Assembly (NCBI GenBank): GCA_963931165.1
Contig: OZ006985.1
Coordinates: 1,612,001-1,676,000 of the forward strand
Direction: 5' to 3'
Source of the DNA: Ornithoclostridium sp944380285
GTDB taxonomy: Bacteria > Bacillota > Clostridia > Christensenellales > UBA3700
DNA: 64,000 nucleotides
The notes below the pieces were generated by a model. It searched no databases, was not told the origin of the DNA, and saw only the letters and a list, made by a program, of their open reading frames with translations. Both the position numbers and the translations under genes were made by a program. Positions 52,847 through 62,119 of this stretch are shown in pieces; position 1 is the stretch's first letter; every line of letters starts with the position of its first letter.

Positions 52847-53551
52847 TCACTCCTCACCCGCCTTGTCGATCTGGTTGGGTGACATCTGGCGGACGGTGTT
52901 GATGATTATGTCGTTGATATACAGCCTGAACGCGCATCCCAAAAAGCGCGCCGCCTTTTCGCACATCATCATGCGCGGCAAAAACAGCCTCAGGTAGTCC
53001 ATCACCGACGACGAGTTGTCCATATAGAACTTGATGCTGATGATCTTGTGTTCGCTGTCGACGAGCACGATGTTCTTGCGGATGGAATAGTTGACGATGT
53101 CGTGGATGTCGTCAAAGTGCTGCGCTATCCTCTTCACGCGCGTGCGATGAGCGTCCGACTTGTCGGCGATGATGAGCGCCGCCGCGATGGGATTGACGAC
53201 CCAGCCTATCTCCTCCTCATGATTGCCGACCGCAGCGCAGATCTCGCATACGTCGTCGAGATCCATGCCCATATCGCGCAATATCGGATAGCAAAGCGTT
53301 GCGGCGGTGATGCCGTGGTTCTTGCGGTTGATCATATTGCCCACGTCGTGGATGTAACCGGCGATCTTGGCGAGTTCGCAAGTCTTTTCGTCATAGCCGA
53401 GCTTTGTCAAGATCATGTGCGCGGTGCGCGACACATAGCTGACATGCCTCAAACCGTGCTCGGTATAGTTCATCACGCTGAGCACATGCCCCGCCTCACG
53501 GATGAGCGCTTGGATCTCGGGGTTGTTCTGTACGTCGTCGAAAGTGACCAT
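52847..53551 (-). CDS. HD-domain phosphohydrolase
   Basis: 234-aa HD protein. The metal-binding His/Asp are in LRHVSYVSRTAHMIL and AGYIHDVGN, with the third His in MINRKNHG and an Asp at LIIADKSDAHR. The substrate (nucleotide or second messenger) cannot be told. AGGGAGAAGATATG is just before the start. Follows the TPR protein by 21 bp in the same direction. Confidence 0.8.
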   Translation of the reverse strand: MVTFDDVQNNPEIQALIREAGHVLSVMNYTEHGLRHVSYVSRTAHMILTKLGYDEKTCELAKIAGYIHDVGNMINRKNHGITAATLCYPILRDMGMDLDDVCEICAAVGNHEEEIGWVVNPIAAALIIADKSDAHRTRVKRIAQHFDDIHDIVNYSIRKNIVLVDSEHKIISIKFYMDNSSSVMDYLRLFLPRMMMCEKAARFLGCAFRLYINDIIINTVRQMSPNQIDKAGEE

Positions 53552-53572
53552 ATCTTCTCCCTTTGTACGCGT

Positions 53573-55327
53573 TCAATAATAGAGATCGTCTATGTCGACC
53601 TCGGCGTCTATCTTGTCGACCGCGCAGCACGCCTTGGCGAGTTCTTCGCCGTTGTCGAAGTCGTAGTGTTCGACAAAGAACTTGAACATCTTCACGAGCA
53701 CGACCGGCTCGGAGATCTTGTCCATGATCTTATATTTTTTGATCGCCTTGACGAGATAGCGCGCCGCGTCGTCGAGCTTGCGCGGCTCGTTCTTTCCGCG
53801 GATCGCCGACTTGACCTTGATGATGCCGTACGCGTCGAGGAGCGGCTCGAATTTTTCGGGAAGATCGAGCAATTCGCCGGGCATGCGCACGTCCATGCGA
53901 TAGAGCCGCCCGCTCACGACATAGTAGGCGAACATCCTCGATTGCTGCAAAGTGAGCGCGTGCAGCGTCAATTCGCGCATCTCGGGCGAAAGGTCTTCGT
54001 CGAGCAGCCTGTCCTCGAGCTTCGCCACAAAGCGCGGCGGCAGCTCGTCCGCGTTGAGCGCGATCGCCTCCGCCACCGTCAAATATTGCCAATTCCCGTC
54101 GTCGGCAGACGAGCCGTAACGCGCGATATAATCGAGTTCGAGCGCATATCTGTCCAACACCTCCGCAAACGCGTCGGCGTCGAAATTGTCATAGGTCGCG
54201 TCCGCCGCCCGCTTGCACTCTTCGAGCGCGGCGTTCATGTCGCGGTCCATCTCGTCGGGATAGAAGGATTCGAGTTCGGGATAGATCTCGCAGTCGGGAT
54301 AGGACTTGAAGTAGCGCATCACAAAGCGTGCGTCGTCCCCGTCGCCGAACATCGCCGCCTGACGGGCGATCAGCTTGCGCGCCTCGTCGCGCCTGCCGTT
54401 GAGATGGAGGGCGAGCGCATATATCTTGACGAACAGATAGTCCTCGTCGTCCAGTTCGAGCAATCTCTCGGCGTACGCGAGCAAATGCGGGTAAAATTTG
54501 AGTTCGACAAACAACTCGGCGATGTCGTAGATGTCGTCGTTGTCCTCGATCCCGCCGTCCTCGGAGAGCGCCGTCGCGACGCTTTCCGCCTCGTCGGCGT
54601 CACCGTCTTTGAACGCGCTGCGACAATATATGCAGCGCGCCCGCGTGTGTGCGGGGACAAGCGCGAACACCTCGCGGCACGCGTCCATACACGCGCGATA
54701 TTCGCAGCGGTCGTACTCGCACTTGGCGATCATCAACAAGATCGTCACGCGATATTCGGACGGACACTTCCCCAGCATCTTGCGCAATTGCGCGATCGCC
54801 TTGTCGTATTTCTTTTTGGAGATCGACTTTTTGACGTCGGCAAAGTCGTCGAGCAGCGAAAAATCGGGCGCGTCGTCGCCGACGTCGTCCTCGGACGCCA
54901 TGCCCGCCTTTTCGGACACGGACATGTCGGCGAACATCTTCTCCAAAGACGAAAAGTCGGACGGCGCCGCCTCGCGCTTGCGGCGGCTGAGCGAAAGATA
55001 GTAATTCGCCGCCTCGTATTTTTTGAGATCGTAGCAATTGGAGACTATACCGCGGATCGCGGGCTCGAGATAGGCGTCTCTGATCTTGCCGCCGTTGACG
55101 AGATAGTGCTTGACCGCTTTGAAGTAGGCAAGATTGGACATCGCCCCGTTGCGAAGCGCGGCAAAAGCCCTGCCGCGCAACATCTCCGCATCCGCGCCCT
55201 TGCAGGCGCAGTCGTTGAGATAGACGAGACAGTTCTCGGCGTTGCCCTTGTCCAGCATGGAGTGGGCGAGCGCGAGCTGTTCGAGAACGGAAGTCGCCTT
55301 GCCCGAAATGTTAATTATCTTTGCCAT
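53573..55327 (-). CDS. TPR-repeat protein
   Basis: 584-aa cytosolic protein of tandem helix pairs resembling TPRs (ENCLVYLNDCACKGADAEML, DEAESVATALSEDGGIEDND, LAYAERLLELDDEDYLFVKI). It has no catalytic domain. The start at 55327 has AAGGATCG upstream and overlaps the hslO 3' end. The central segment (about 190-230) has several Cys. TPR proteins bridge partners; with Hsp33 and the HD protein in the same run, a stress-linked role is possible but only inferred. Confidence 0.65.
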   Translation of the reverse strand: MAKIINISGKATSVLEQLALAHSMLDKGNAENCLVYLNDCACKGADAEMLRGRAFAALRNGAMSNLAYFKAVKHYLVNGGKIRDAYLEPAIRGIVSNCYDLKKYEAANYYLSLSRRKREAAPSDFSSLEKMFADMSVSEKAGMASEDDVGDDAPDFSLLDDFADVKKSISKKKYDKAIAQLRKMLGKCPSEYRVTILLMIAKCEYDRCEYRACMDACREVFALVPAHTRARCIYCRSAFKDGDADEAESVATALSEDGGIEDNDDIYDIAELFVELKFYPHLLAYAERLLELDDEDYLFVKIYALALHLNGRRDEARKLIARQAAMFGDGDDARFVMRYFKSYPDCEIYPELESFYPDEMDRDMNAALEECKRAADATYDNFDADAFAEVLDRYALELDYIARYGSSADDGNWQYLTVAEAIALNADELPPRFVAKLEDRLLDEDLSPEMRELTLHALTLQQSRMFAYYVVSGRLYRMDVRMPGELLDLPEKFEPLLDAYGIIKVKSAIRGKNEPRKLDDAARYLVKAIKKYKIMDKISEPVVLVKMFKFFVEHYDFDNGEELAKACCAVDKIDAEVDIDDLYY

Positions 55328-56195
55328 TGCGATCCTTGTCGAACATATTGCGGACGTCGTCCGCGTCGAAAACGTATTTTTTTCCGCAGAAGTCGCAGCC
55401 GACCTCGATCCTGCCCGCTTCGGCAACGATTTTTTCCGCCTCAGCCCTGCCGAGGAGTTTGATCGCCGCAGCGGTGCGCTCGCGCGAACAATCGCATTCG
55501 TACGCCGGATAGACCGGCTCGAGATCGCTCTTTTCGAAGTGTCCGAAACGGTCGTCGATCAGCTGTTGCGGCGAAAACTTCGCGACCCTCTCGTCCATGT
55601 CGGTGAAATCGCGGACGATGTCTTCGAGCATGACCAAGATCTCGTCCGTACAGCCGGGCATCGGCTGGACGATCACACCGCCCGCCGCGACTATCTCGCC
55701 GTTTTCGTCAAACTTGACGCCCGTCGCGACCGCGGACGGGAGCTGTTCGGACTGAGTGAAGTAGTAGGCGAAATCGGCGTCTATGCTGCCGTTGACAAGG
55801 CGGCTGTAACCATTGTACGGCTCTTTGAGCCCGAAGTCCTTGATCACCGCGAGCGTGCCCTCGCGCCCGACGACGTCGCTCACCTTCGCGTCCGGTCTGT
55901 CGGCAAGACAGTCCGGGTGCTCCATATATCCTCTGACCTTGGCGCCCTCTTTGCCGGCAAAGACCATCTTGCCGCCCGCGCCGTCGCCGTACAGAATGAC
56001 GGTGAGCTTGTTGCCTAGGTCCTTGAAGCCCGCGCTCATGAACGCCGCGAGCGTCAGCGCCTTGGTGAAAGCGCGAGCCGCCGCGACCGAAAAGCCGTGG
56101 ATCTCCCTCGCCCTTTTCGCCGTCTCGGTGATGTCGAGCGCGCTGACGATCGCCTTGCCGCCGAACAATATCGACCTGTTGAGAATGTCCATCAT
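55311..56195 (-). CDS. hslO: Redox-regulated chaperone Hsp33
   Basis: 294-aa holdase activated by oxidation. The zinc-binding Cys set is CDCSRERT (first pair) and CDFCGKKY (second pair) in the C-terminal domain. GDGAGGKMVFAG near 72 is a family block. The ATG overlaps the stop of the membrane protein gene (ATGA). Confidence 0.95.
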   Translation of the reverse strand: MMDILNRSILFGGKAIVSALDITETAKRAREIHGFSVAAARAFTKALTLAAFMSAGFKDLGNKLTVILYGDGAGGKMVFAGKEGAKVRGYMEHPDCLADRPDAKVSDVVGREGTLAVIKDFGLKEPYNGYSRLVNGSIDADFAYYFTQSEQLPSAVATGVKFDENGEIVAAGGVIVQPMPGCTDEILVMLEDIVRDFTDMDERVAKFSPQQLIDDRFGHFEKSDLEPVYPAYECDCSRERTAAAIKLLGRAEAEKIVAEAGRIEVGCDFCGKKYVFDADDVRNMFDKDRNGKDN

Positions 56196-57301
56196 CTGCG
56201 CCTGTATTGCGGACGTTTGCCGCCCTTCTTTCCGCCTTTGCCGCCGCCCTGCTTGGGCTTTTGCTGCGGTTGCGGCTGAGGCTGAGCGTCCGCTCCCTCC
56301 TCGCCTTGCGCCTCGGACGCCGCGTCCTCGTTGACGGGTCGGACGTCCGCCTTGCCCTGCTTGCGCTTTTTGCCGCCCTTCTTGGACGTCTCCGCCTGCT
56401 TTTGCTCATACTCGTAGAGTGTGTTGAGCGACATGTCGCCTATCCACATACCCATCGATACGTTGCAGGTCATCAGGAATGAGCCGCCGTAGAACAGCAT
56501 CATCACATAGATGATGTAGTTGAGCACGTCGACCGCGAGCAGCGCGAAAGGCGCCGCCATCAATATGGTCACGAATATGACGTTGAACGCAAAGATCAAA
56601 AAGCACAATACCGCATTCTTGATGCTCACGCCGTAACCCGTCCTGTACATCACAGACATCGGCAGCCACACCCCGACGAACAGCGCCGTCAAAAGCGCGA
56701 TCAACAGCGCGGTGATGCTCCAGATCCAAATGCCCGCGGACGCCGAACCCGTCGTCGAAGTGAGACGGATGAGTTCGATCGTCGACCAGGCGGCGTTGGT
56801 GCCGACCAGCCCCATGAACGTGAACGCGGTAAGGAACTTCCACCAATGCAGCTTTATGCCGCGGAAGTAGTGCTTGGGCTTGACCTCGACGCCCCACATC
56901 CAGTTGCGGATGCAGTGATAGGCGCCCGCGCAGCCGATCGAGAGGATCATCATGCACGGCGTGAAGAAGTAGAGGAAAAAGTCCTGTCTGATGCCGTAGA
57001 TCATGTTGATGCCGGCGACGGTGTCGTCCGTCAAGCCGTAGCCTATGCCTATAAATCCGGAAAAGTTGAACCCCGCCTCGGCGATCTCAGACGTCTCGTA
57101 CATGCCCATCAATACGATGAACATCACGACGAGCGGCGCGGCGAACAGCGCTGTGACGAGATTGACGGCAAGCATACCGAGCTTGTGCTCGCTCATCGTG
57201 GAGATGACCTTGCGGAAGCGACCTCTCTCGGTGTAGTCTCTTTCGGGACCGAGGTCTTTGACGACGGTCAATTTGCTTGCAAGTTGTGTGATCTTGGACA
57301 T
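56192..57301 (-). CDS. Six-TM membrane protein with basic Gln/Lys-rich tail
   Basis: 369-aa protein with about six TM segments (about 45-305) and a 70-residue hydrophilic tail rich in Lys, Gln, Pro and Gly. Its TM part recalls DUF624-like permease-associated proteins, but the resemblance is faint. GGAGACAATA precedes ATG. First gene of the run ending in the HD protein. The charged tail could bind RNA or membrane-proximal partners. Confidence 0.6.
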   Translation of the reverse strand: MSKITQLASKLTVVKDLGPERDYTERGRFRKVISTMSEHKLGMLAVNLVTALFAAPLVVMFIVLMGMYETSEIAEAGFNFSGFIGIGYGLTDDTVAGINMIYGIRQDFFLYFFTPCMMILSIGCAGAYHCIRNWMWGVEVKPKHYFRGIKLHWWKFLTAFTFMGLVGTNAAWSTIELIRLTSTTGSASAGIWIWSITALLIALLTALFVGVWLPMSVMYRTGYGVSIKNAVLCFLIFAFNVIFVTILMAAPFALLAVDVLNYIIYVMMLFYGGSFLMTCNVSMGMWIGDMSLNTLYEYEQKQAETSKKGGKKRKQGKADVRPVNEDAASEAQGEEGADAQPQPQPQQKPKQGGGKGGKKGGKRPQYRRR

Positions 57302-57476
57302 TATTGTCTCCGTAATGCCGCACGCGCGGCGTATTTTCGTATTATTATATTACACTATCGGCGGCAAAAGCGCAAACATATCCGCGCCATATGACGGCTT
57401 TTTTTCGCGCCGCCTCATCCAAAGCGCGCTCGCCGACATTTTTCGCGCGGCAAACGCGATTTTTGAATGCAAACGC

Positions 57477-57505
57477 TTTACAAAATCGTCGCCGTGTGAT
57501 ATCAT
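57477..57505 (+). promoter_or_regulatory. Promoter of the lysine-riboswitch leader
   Basis: TTTACA (57477-57482), 17 bp, TATCAT (57500-57505), placing the start at about 57512, the first base of riboswitch helix P1. Confidence 0.6.
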
Positions 57506-57511
57506 ACTCGT

Positions 57512-57674
57512 GCAATAGAGGCGCGGTCCTCATCAGTAAGCGGAGTCACGTTTCAAAGAACGCCGCCCAAAGGGAGTACCGCCGAAGTCGCGCTCGTCGC
57601 TTTGAAGACGCCGCGGCTGGGCACGGGATCAACAATCCCGCGACTGTCATCGATCGCGATGGAGGGCTATTTGC
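57512..57674 (+). ncRNA. Lysine riboswitch (L-box)
   Basis: The conserved blocks occur in order: AGAGGCGCGG, CATCAGTAAGCGGAG, AGGGAGTACCGCCGAAG, GCGGCTGGG, CGACTGTCATCG and GATGGAGGGCTAT. Helix P1 forms from GCAATAG (57512) and CTATTTGC (57667-57674). All are characteristic of the lysC/dap L-box. It would shut off the operon below when lysine is bound. Confidence 0.93.
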
Positions 57675-57691
57675 GGAACAAAAGCAACTTT

Positions 57692-57726
57692 TCCGTTTTC
57701 GCCCGTCGCGAGAACGGATTTTTTTT
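57692..57726 (+). terminator. Riboswitch expression-platform terminator
   Basis: TCCGTTTTCGC/GCGAGAACGGA (one wobble, 5-nt loop) followed by T8, 33 nt before the asd start codon. Ligand binding to the L-box should favour its formation, ending transcription before asd. Confidence 0.9.
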
Positions 57727-57759
57727 GACAAAACCCGGGGCTTGCCCCAAGGAGAGTTT

Positions 57760-58779
57760 ATGAAAAAATACAACATCGCCGTAGTCGGCGCGACCGGTAT
57801 GGTCGGCAACAAATTCCTCGAAGTCCTCGAAGAAAAACAGCTTCCCGTCGAGAACTACTACCTCTACGCCTCCGCAAAGAGCGCGGGCAAAAAGGTCAAG
57901 TTCATGGGCAAGGAATATACCGTCATCGAATTGACCGAAGACAACGTCAAAGACAAGAAGATCGACATCGCCCTCTTCTCCGCCGGCGGCTCCACGTCCG
58001 CAAAGTTCGCGCCCGTCTTCGCCGAGCACGGCGCGGTCGTCATCGACAATTCCAGCCAGTGGCGTATGCACGACGACGTCCCCCTCGTCGTCCCCGAGGT
58101 CAATCCCCAAGACATAGATTGGCACCACGGCATCATCGCCAACCCCAACTGCTCGACCATTCAGGCGATGGTCGCGCTCAAGCCGCTCTATGACAAATAC
58201 GGCATCAAGCGCATCGTCTACTCCACCTACCAGGCGGTCAGCGGCGCAGGCGTCGCGGGCTACAACGACCTCAACGAGGGCATCAAGGCGTTCGCGGGCG
58301 GCGGCACCTACAAGACGACCAAGTTCCCCTACCAGATCGTCAACAACTGCCTGCCCCACATCGACGTCTTCCTCCCCAACGGCTACACCAAAGAGGAAGA
58401 GAAGATGATCAAAGAGACCAAGAAGATCCTCGGCGACCAGTCCATCAAGGTCACCGCGACCACGGTCAGAGTGCCGGTGCTCAATTCGCACAGCGAGTCC
58501 ATCAACGTCGAGTTCAACAAGCCCTGCACCCTCGAGGGCGTCAAAGAGGCGCTCGCCGCTCAACCCGGCGTCGTGATCGTCGACGACGTCGCCAACAACA
58601 AGTATCCGATGCCCATCGACGCGACCGGTCACGACGAAGTCTATGTCGGCCGCATCCGCATCGACGACACCGTCGACAGCGGCGTCAACCTTTGGGTCGT
58701 CGCCGACAACATCCGCAAGGGCGCTGCGTCCAACGCGGTACAGATCGCTCAATACATGATCGATCACAACAAGATCTGA
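57760..58779 (+). CDS. asd: Aspartate-semialdehyde dehydrogenase
   Basis: 339-aa NADPH-dependent enzyme that makes aspartate semialdehyde for lysine, threonine and methionine synthesis. VVGATGMVGNKF is the nucleotide-binding loop, and the catalytic Cys131 lies in ANPNCSTIQ. GRIRIDDTVDSGVNLWVVADN is at the C-terminus. AAGGAGAG is 5 nt before ATG at 57760. First gene of asd-dapA-dapB under the lysine riboswitch. Confidence 0.97.
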   Translation: MKKYNIAVVGATGMVGNKFLEVLEEKQLPVENYYLYASAKSAGKKVKFMGKEYTVIELTEDNVKDKKIDIALFSAGGSTSAKFAPVFAEHGAVVIDNSSQWRMHDDVPLVVPEVNPQDIDWHHGIIANPNCSTIQAMVALKPLYDKYGIKRIVYSTYQAVSGAGVAGYNDLNEGIKAFAGGGTYKTTKFPYQIVNNCLPHIDVFLPNGYTKEEEKMIKETKKILGDQSIKVTATTVRVPVLNSHSESINVEFNKPCTLEGVKEALAAQPGVVIVDDVANNKYPMPIDATGHDEVYVGRIRIDDTVDSGVNLWVVADNIRKGAASNAVQIAQYMIDHNKI

Positions 58780-58789
58780 GGAGTTATCT

Positions 58790-59677
58790 ATGTTGTTCAA
58801 AGGCTTGGGCACAGCTCTCGTCACCCCGTTCGAAGAGGACGGAAGCGTCGACTTCGCGTCGCTCGAAAAACTTGTCGACAACCAGCTCAAAGGCGGCGTG
58901 GACGCTCTGATCGTCTGCGGCACCACCGGCGAGCCGCCGACACTGACCGACTCCGAAAAGTCGCAGGTCGTCCGCTTTGTCGCAAAACAGGTGAACGGGC
59001 GCATCCCCGTCATCGCCGGCACCGGCAGCAACTGCACCGCCACCGCCGCCGAGAATTCGCGCCGCGCCGAAGATATGGGCGCGGACGGCGTCCTCGTCGT
59101 CACCCCCTACTACAACAAGTGCACGCAGGGCGGGCTCGTCGAGCACTACCGTGCGGTCGCGTCCGCGACCTCTCTCCCCGTCATCGCCTACAACGTTCCC
59201 GGCAGGACGGGCGTCAACCTGCTGCCCGCGACGGCGGCGAGACTGACAGAGGTCAAGGGCATCGTCGGCATCAAGGAAGCCAGCGGCAACATCACACAAG
59301 TCATCGAGACGTCAAAGGCGATCGAGGGCAGCGACATCACGCTGTACTCGGGCGACGACGCGGCGGCTCTGCCCATCTTCGCGGTCGGCGGCAAGGGGCT
59401 TATCTCGGTCGCGTCCAACGCCGTTCCGGCGGCGATCAAAGAGCTGACCGACGCGTGCCTCGCCGAAGATTACGCGACCGCGCGCGGACTGCAATTCCGC
59501 TTTCAAAAGCTGTTCGAATTGATGTTCTGCGAGGTCAACCCCATCCCCGTCAAGGCGGCGTGCGCGATGCTCGGGCTCTGCAAGCCGTGCATGCGTCTCC
59601 CCCTCACGCCGGCTACGCCGGCAAGCACCGCGCTCATCCGCGAAGAGATGAAGGCGCTGGGCTTCATCAAGGAGTGA
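58790..59677 (+). CDS. dapA: 4-hydroxy-tetrahydrodipicolinate synthase
   Basis: 295-aa aldolase that condenses pyruvate and aspartate semialdehyde. CGTTGEPPTLTDSE near 43, the substrate-binding Tyr in YYNKCTQGGL, and the Schiff-base Lys in GIVGIKEASGN are clear. RBS TGAGGAGTTAT precedes ATG, 11 nt after the asd stop. Confidence 0.97.
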   Translation: MLFKGLGTALVTPFEEDGSVDFASLEKLVDNQLKGGVDALIVCGTTGEPPTLTDSEKSQVVRFVAKQVNGRIPVIAGTGSNCTATAAENSRRAEDMGADGVLVVTPYYNKCTQGGLVEHYRAVASATSLPVIAYNVPGRTGVNLLPATAARLTEVKGIVGIKEASGNITQVIETSKAIEGSDITLYSGDDAAALPIFAVGGKGLISVASNAVPAAIKELTDACLAEDYATARGLQFRFQKLFELMFCEVNPIPVKAACAMLGLCKPCMRLPLTPATPASTALIREEMKALGFIKE

Positions 59678-59678
59678 T

Positions 59679-60443
59679 ATGACAGACATCATCATCTGCG
59701 GCATCGGCGGCAAGATGGGCGCCAACATCCTGAAGGCGCTCGAAGACTATGACGACGTCAGGTGCGTAGGCGGCATAGACGCCTATGCCGATCCGAGCAA
59801 ATTTTCCGTGCCCGTGTTCAAAAAGCCGTCCGATATCGACATCGACGCGGACGTCGTCGTCGACTTTTCGCGCCCCGAAGCGCTGCAAGGTCTGCTCGAC
59901 TTCGCGACCTCTCGCAAGGTCGCTCTGCTGCTCGCGACGACCGGCTATTCGCCCGAGCAAGTCGAGGCGGTCAAAGAGGCGTCAAAGCGCACCGCGATCT
60001 TCCGCTCCGCCAATATGTCGCTCGGCATCAATCTGCTGATCGGGCTTGCAAGGCGCGCGGCGGCGTTCCTCGGCGACAAGTTCGACGTCGAGATCGTCGA
60101 GACCCACCACAACAAAAAAGTCGACTCCCCGTCCGGCACCGCGCTGGCGATCGCCGACGGCATCCTCGCCGAAAAACCGGGGTATTACGAGACCTTCGGC
60201 AGACACGGCAACGCGACCAAACGCGACGCCAAAGAGATCGGCATCCACGCCGTCCGCGGCGGCACAGTCGTCGGCAAACACGAGGTCAACTTCTTCGGCG
60301 ACGACGAGGTGATCACCCTCACCCACGAGGCGCACAGCAAGGCTGTCTTCGCCCACGGCGCGATCAAGGGCGCGGCGTTCCTCAAAGGCAAGGCGCCGGG
60401 CATGTATGACATGAACGACCTGATCGCCGCAATGATCGACTGA
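59679..60443 (+). CDS. dapB: 4-hydroxy-tetrahydrodipicolinate reductase
   Basis: 254-aa NAD(P)H reductase in lysine/DAP synthesis. GIGGKMGANILKAL is the dinucleotide loop; the catalytic His and Lys are in ETHHNKKVDSPSGTA. Starts 1 nt after the dapA stop with AAGGAGTG in the end of dapA. A terminator follows. Later dap genes are not in this window. Confidence 0.97.
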   Translation: MTDIIICGIGGKMGANILKALEDYDDVRCVGGIDAYADPSKFSVPVFKKPSDIDIDADVVVDFSRPEALQGLLDFATSRKVALLLATTGYSPEQVEAVKEASKRTAIFRSANMSLGINLLIGLARRAAAFLGDKFDVEIVETHHNKKVDSPSGTALAIADGILAEKPGYYETFGRHGNATKRDAKEIGIHAVRGGTVVGKHEVNFFGDDEVITLTHEAHSKAVFAHGAIKGAAFLKGKAPGMYDMNDLIAAMID

Positions 60444-60456
60444 AAACTTCGCTTTC

Positions 60457-60485
60457 CCCTCCGCGCTTTGCGGAGGGATTTTTTT
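60457..60485 (+). terminator. asd-dapA-dapB operon terminator
   Basis: CCCTCCGC/GCGGAGGG stem followed by ATTTTTTT. Confidence 0.8.
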
Positions 60486-60550
60486 GCGCTTTTCGAATTT
60501 TATTTCCGCCGCGATCCGTATCAATGCGATATGATTTTGAATGTTTATCG

Positions 60551-60595
60551 ACATTGCAATGTTATATTGACATTGACATTATGACATTGCAATGT
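60551..60595. promoter_or_regulatory. Twin ACATTGCAATGT operators
   Basis: Two perfect 12-bp palindromes (60551-60562 and 60584-60595), 33 bp apart (three helical turns), each flanked by G on the left and TA on the right, lie just upstream of the transporter promoter. A GACATTGACATT stretch lies between them. Likely regulator sites. Confidence 0.6.
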
Positions 60596-60612
60596 TACTT
60601 TTTCTCAACCTC

Positions 60613-60641
60613 TTGCGCATATGCGCGCAATGGTGTATGAT
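60613..60641 (+). promoter_or_regulatory. Promoter of the MFS sugar transporter gene
   Basis: TTGCGC (60613-60618), 17 bp, TATGAT (60636-60641). The dyad TTGCGC-ATATGC-GCGCAA covers the -35 and spacer, resembling a LacI-type operator. Confidence 0.55.
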
Positions 60642-60669
60642 ATAGACAGGGAATTTTAAGGAGGAACTT

Positions 60670-62034
60670 ATGAGAGAGCGTACTTCCACTCCGCTCGGCG
60701 GAAAAATTTGGGCGTCGCTGCTGATGTGCGGCTTCATCGGACAAGTCGCGTGGATCGTCGAGAACATGTACTTTGCGACGTTCGCGCAGGACATCTTCGA
60801 AAATTCGCCCGACGCCAATCACCTCTACTACCTCGTCACGACGCTGATGGTCGTGCTGTCCGCGCTGACTGCGACCGTCACGACGATCTTTGCCGGCGCG
60901 CTGACCGACAAGGTCGGCAAACGCAAACCTTTCATCTCGATCGGCTACATCGTGTGGGGCGTTACGATAATGCTGTTTGCGACGATAGACGTCGACGCCG
61001 CCGCAAGCAACAGCACGCTCGTGATCGCGCTCTTCGTCGTCTTCGACTGCGTGATGACCCTCGTCGGCTCGACCGCAAACGACGCGGCGTTCAACGCCTG
61101 GGTCACCGACGTCACCGACGGCACCAACCGTGGCAAGGTCAACACCATCCTCTCGGTGATGCCCGTCATCGCCACCGTCGCCGCGATCGCGATCGCGATG
61201 TTCACCTACGACAAGGGCAACTACACGGCGTTCTTCATCATCCTCGGCGTCATCCCCATCGCCGCCGGCGTCGTCTCGATCTTTCTCGTCAAAGACGCGC
61301 CCGGCATCGTGCGCTCGGACATGCGCACCGCAAAGGATGTCTTTTACGGCTTCCGCCCCTCGGTCGTCAAGTCCAACAAGATGATGTTCGTCTGTCTGAC
61401 GGCGCTGTGTCTGGTCGGCATCTCTCAGCAGACCTTCTTCTCTTACCTCATCAACTTCGTTCAGACCACGCTGGGCATCACCGACTACCTGCTGCCGATC
61501 GGCGCGGTGATCGTGTTGTCCGCGGTGATCACCGGCGTGCTCGGCGTGTTCTACGACAAGCTGGGACGCAAGAAATTCTACATCCCGCTCGCTGCGTTCA
61601 TCGTCATCGGCACGCTCGCGATCTATCTGACCAAATTTTTGGGAGAAGGCGCATATCTGCCCATGCTCTATGTCGGCGGTACGGTGATGCTCGGCTCGCT
61701 GCTGTGCACCAACGGCGCGCTGATGTCGGCGTTCCAAGACTATATCCCCGAAGGCTGCGAGGGCAGGTTCCAGGGCGTGCGCATGTGCTTCACCGTGCTC
61801 GTACCCATGGTCATCGGTCCGGTCATATCGATGGCGATCGGCATCAACTCGTTCGACCCCACCGACAGCGGCGCGATCGCTCCCCCGTTCGAGATCTTCC
61901 TCGCGGCGGCGATCGTCGCGGTGATCGCGATCGTGCCGATCGTGTTCGTCGCACGCGACGCCGACAGGCTCCGCGCGGCAAAGGCGGCGCAAAATTCCGC
62001 CGAACAGCCTTCCGAACATAGCGAAAACCCGTGA
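60670..62034 (+). CDS. MFS sugar transporter (GPH-like)
   Basis: 454-aa twelve-helix transporter. GALTDKVGKRKPFISIGYI between TM2 and TM3 is the MFS/GPH DxxGxRxP motif. AAGGAGGAACTT precedes ATG. Together with the downstream beta-mannosidase it is likely to import beta-linked manno-oligosaccharides, but specificity is not readable. It is only distantly like the GPH protein at 661. Confidence 0.85.
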   Translation: MRERTSTPLGGKIWASLLMCGFIGQVAWIVENMYFATFAQDIFENSPDANHLYYLVTTLMVVLSALTATVTTIFAGALTDKVGKRKPFISIGYIVWGVTIMLFATIDVDAAASNSTLVIALFVVFDCVMTLVGSTANDAAFNAWVTDVTDGTNRGKVNTILSVMPVIATVAAIAIAMFTYDKGNYTAFFIILGVIPIAAGVVSIFLVKDAPGIVRSDMRTAKDVFYGFRPSVVKSNKMMFVCLTALCLVGISQQTFFSYLINFVQTTLGITDYLLPIGAVIVLSAVITGVLGVFYDKLGRKKFYIPLAAFIVIGTLAIYLTKFLGEGAYLPMLYVGGTVMLGSLLCTNGALMSAFQDYIPEGCEGRFQGVRMCFTVLVPMVIGPVISMAIGINSFDPTDSGAIAPPFEIFLAAAIVAVIAIVPIVFVARDADRLRAAKAAQNSAEQPSEHSENP

Positions 62035-62048
62035 CATGTCGTCAAAAC

Positions 62049-62077
62049 TTGACCTTTGCGTCAAAATGTTATAAAAT
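62049..62077 (+). promoter_or_regulatory. Possible promoter of the beta-mannosidase gene
   Basis: TTGACC (62049-62054), 17 bp, TAAAAT (62072-62077). A CTGCGGC/GCCGCAG hairpin follows and brings TTCC near the GGAGGAA ribosome binding site. Confidence 0.45.
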
Positions 62078-62119
62078 CATTAAAGAACAATTCCTGCGGC
62101 TTGCCGCAGCGGAGGAACA

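Noticed and set aside
53048..55462. 804-aa plus-strand ORF
   Set aside because: Antisense shadow of the HD and TPR genes.
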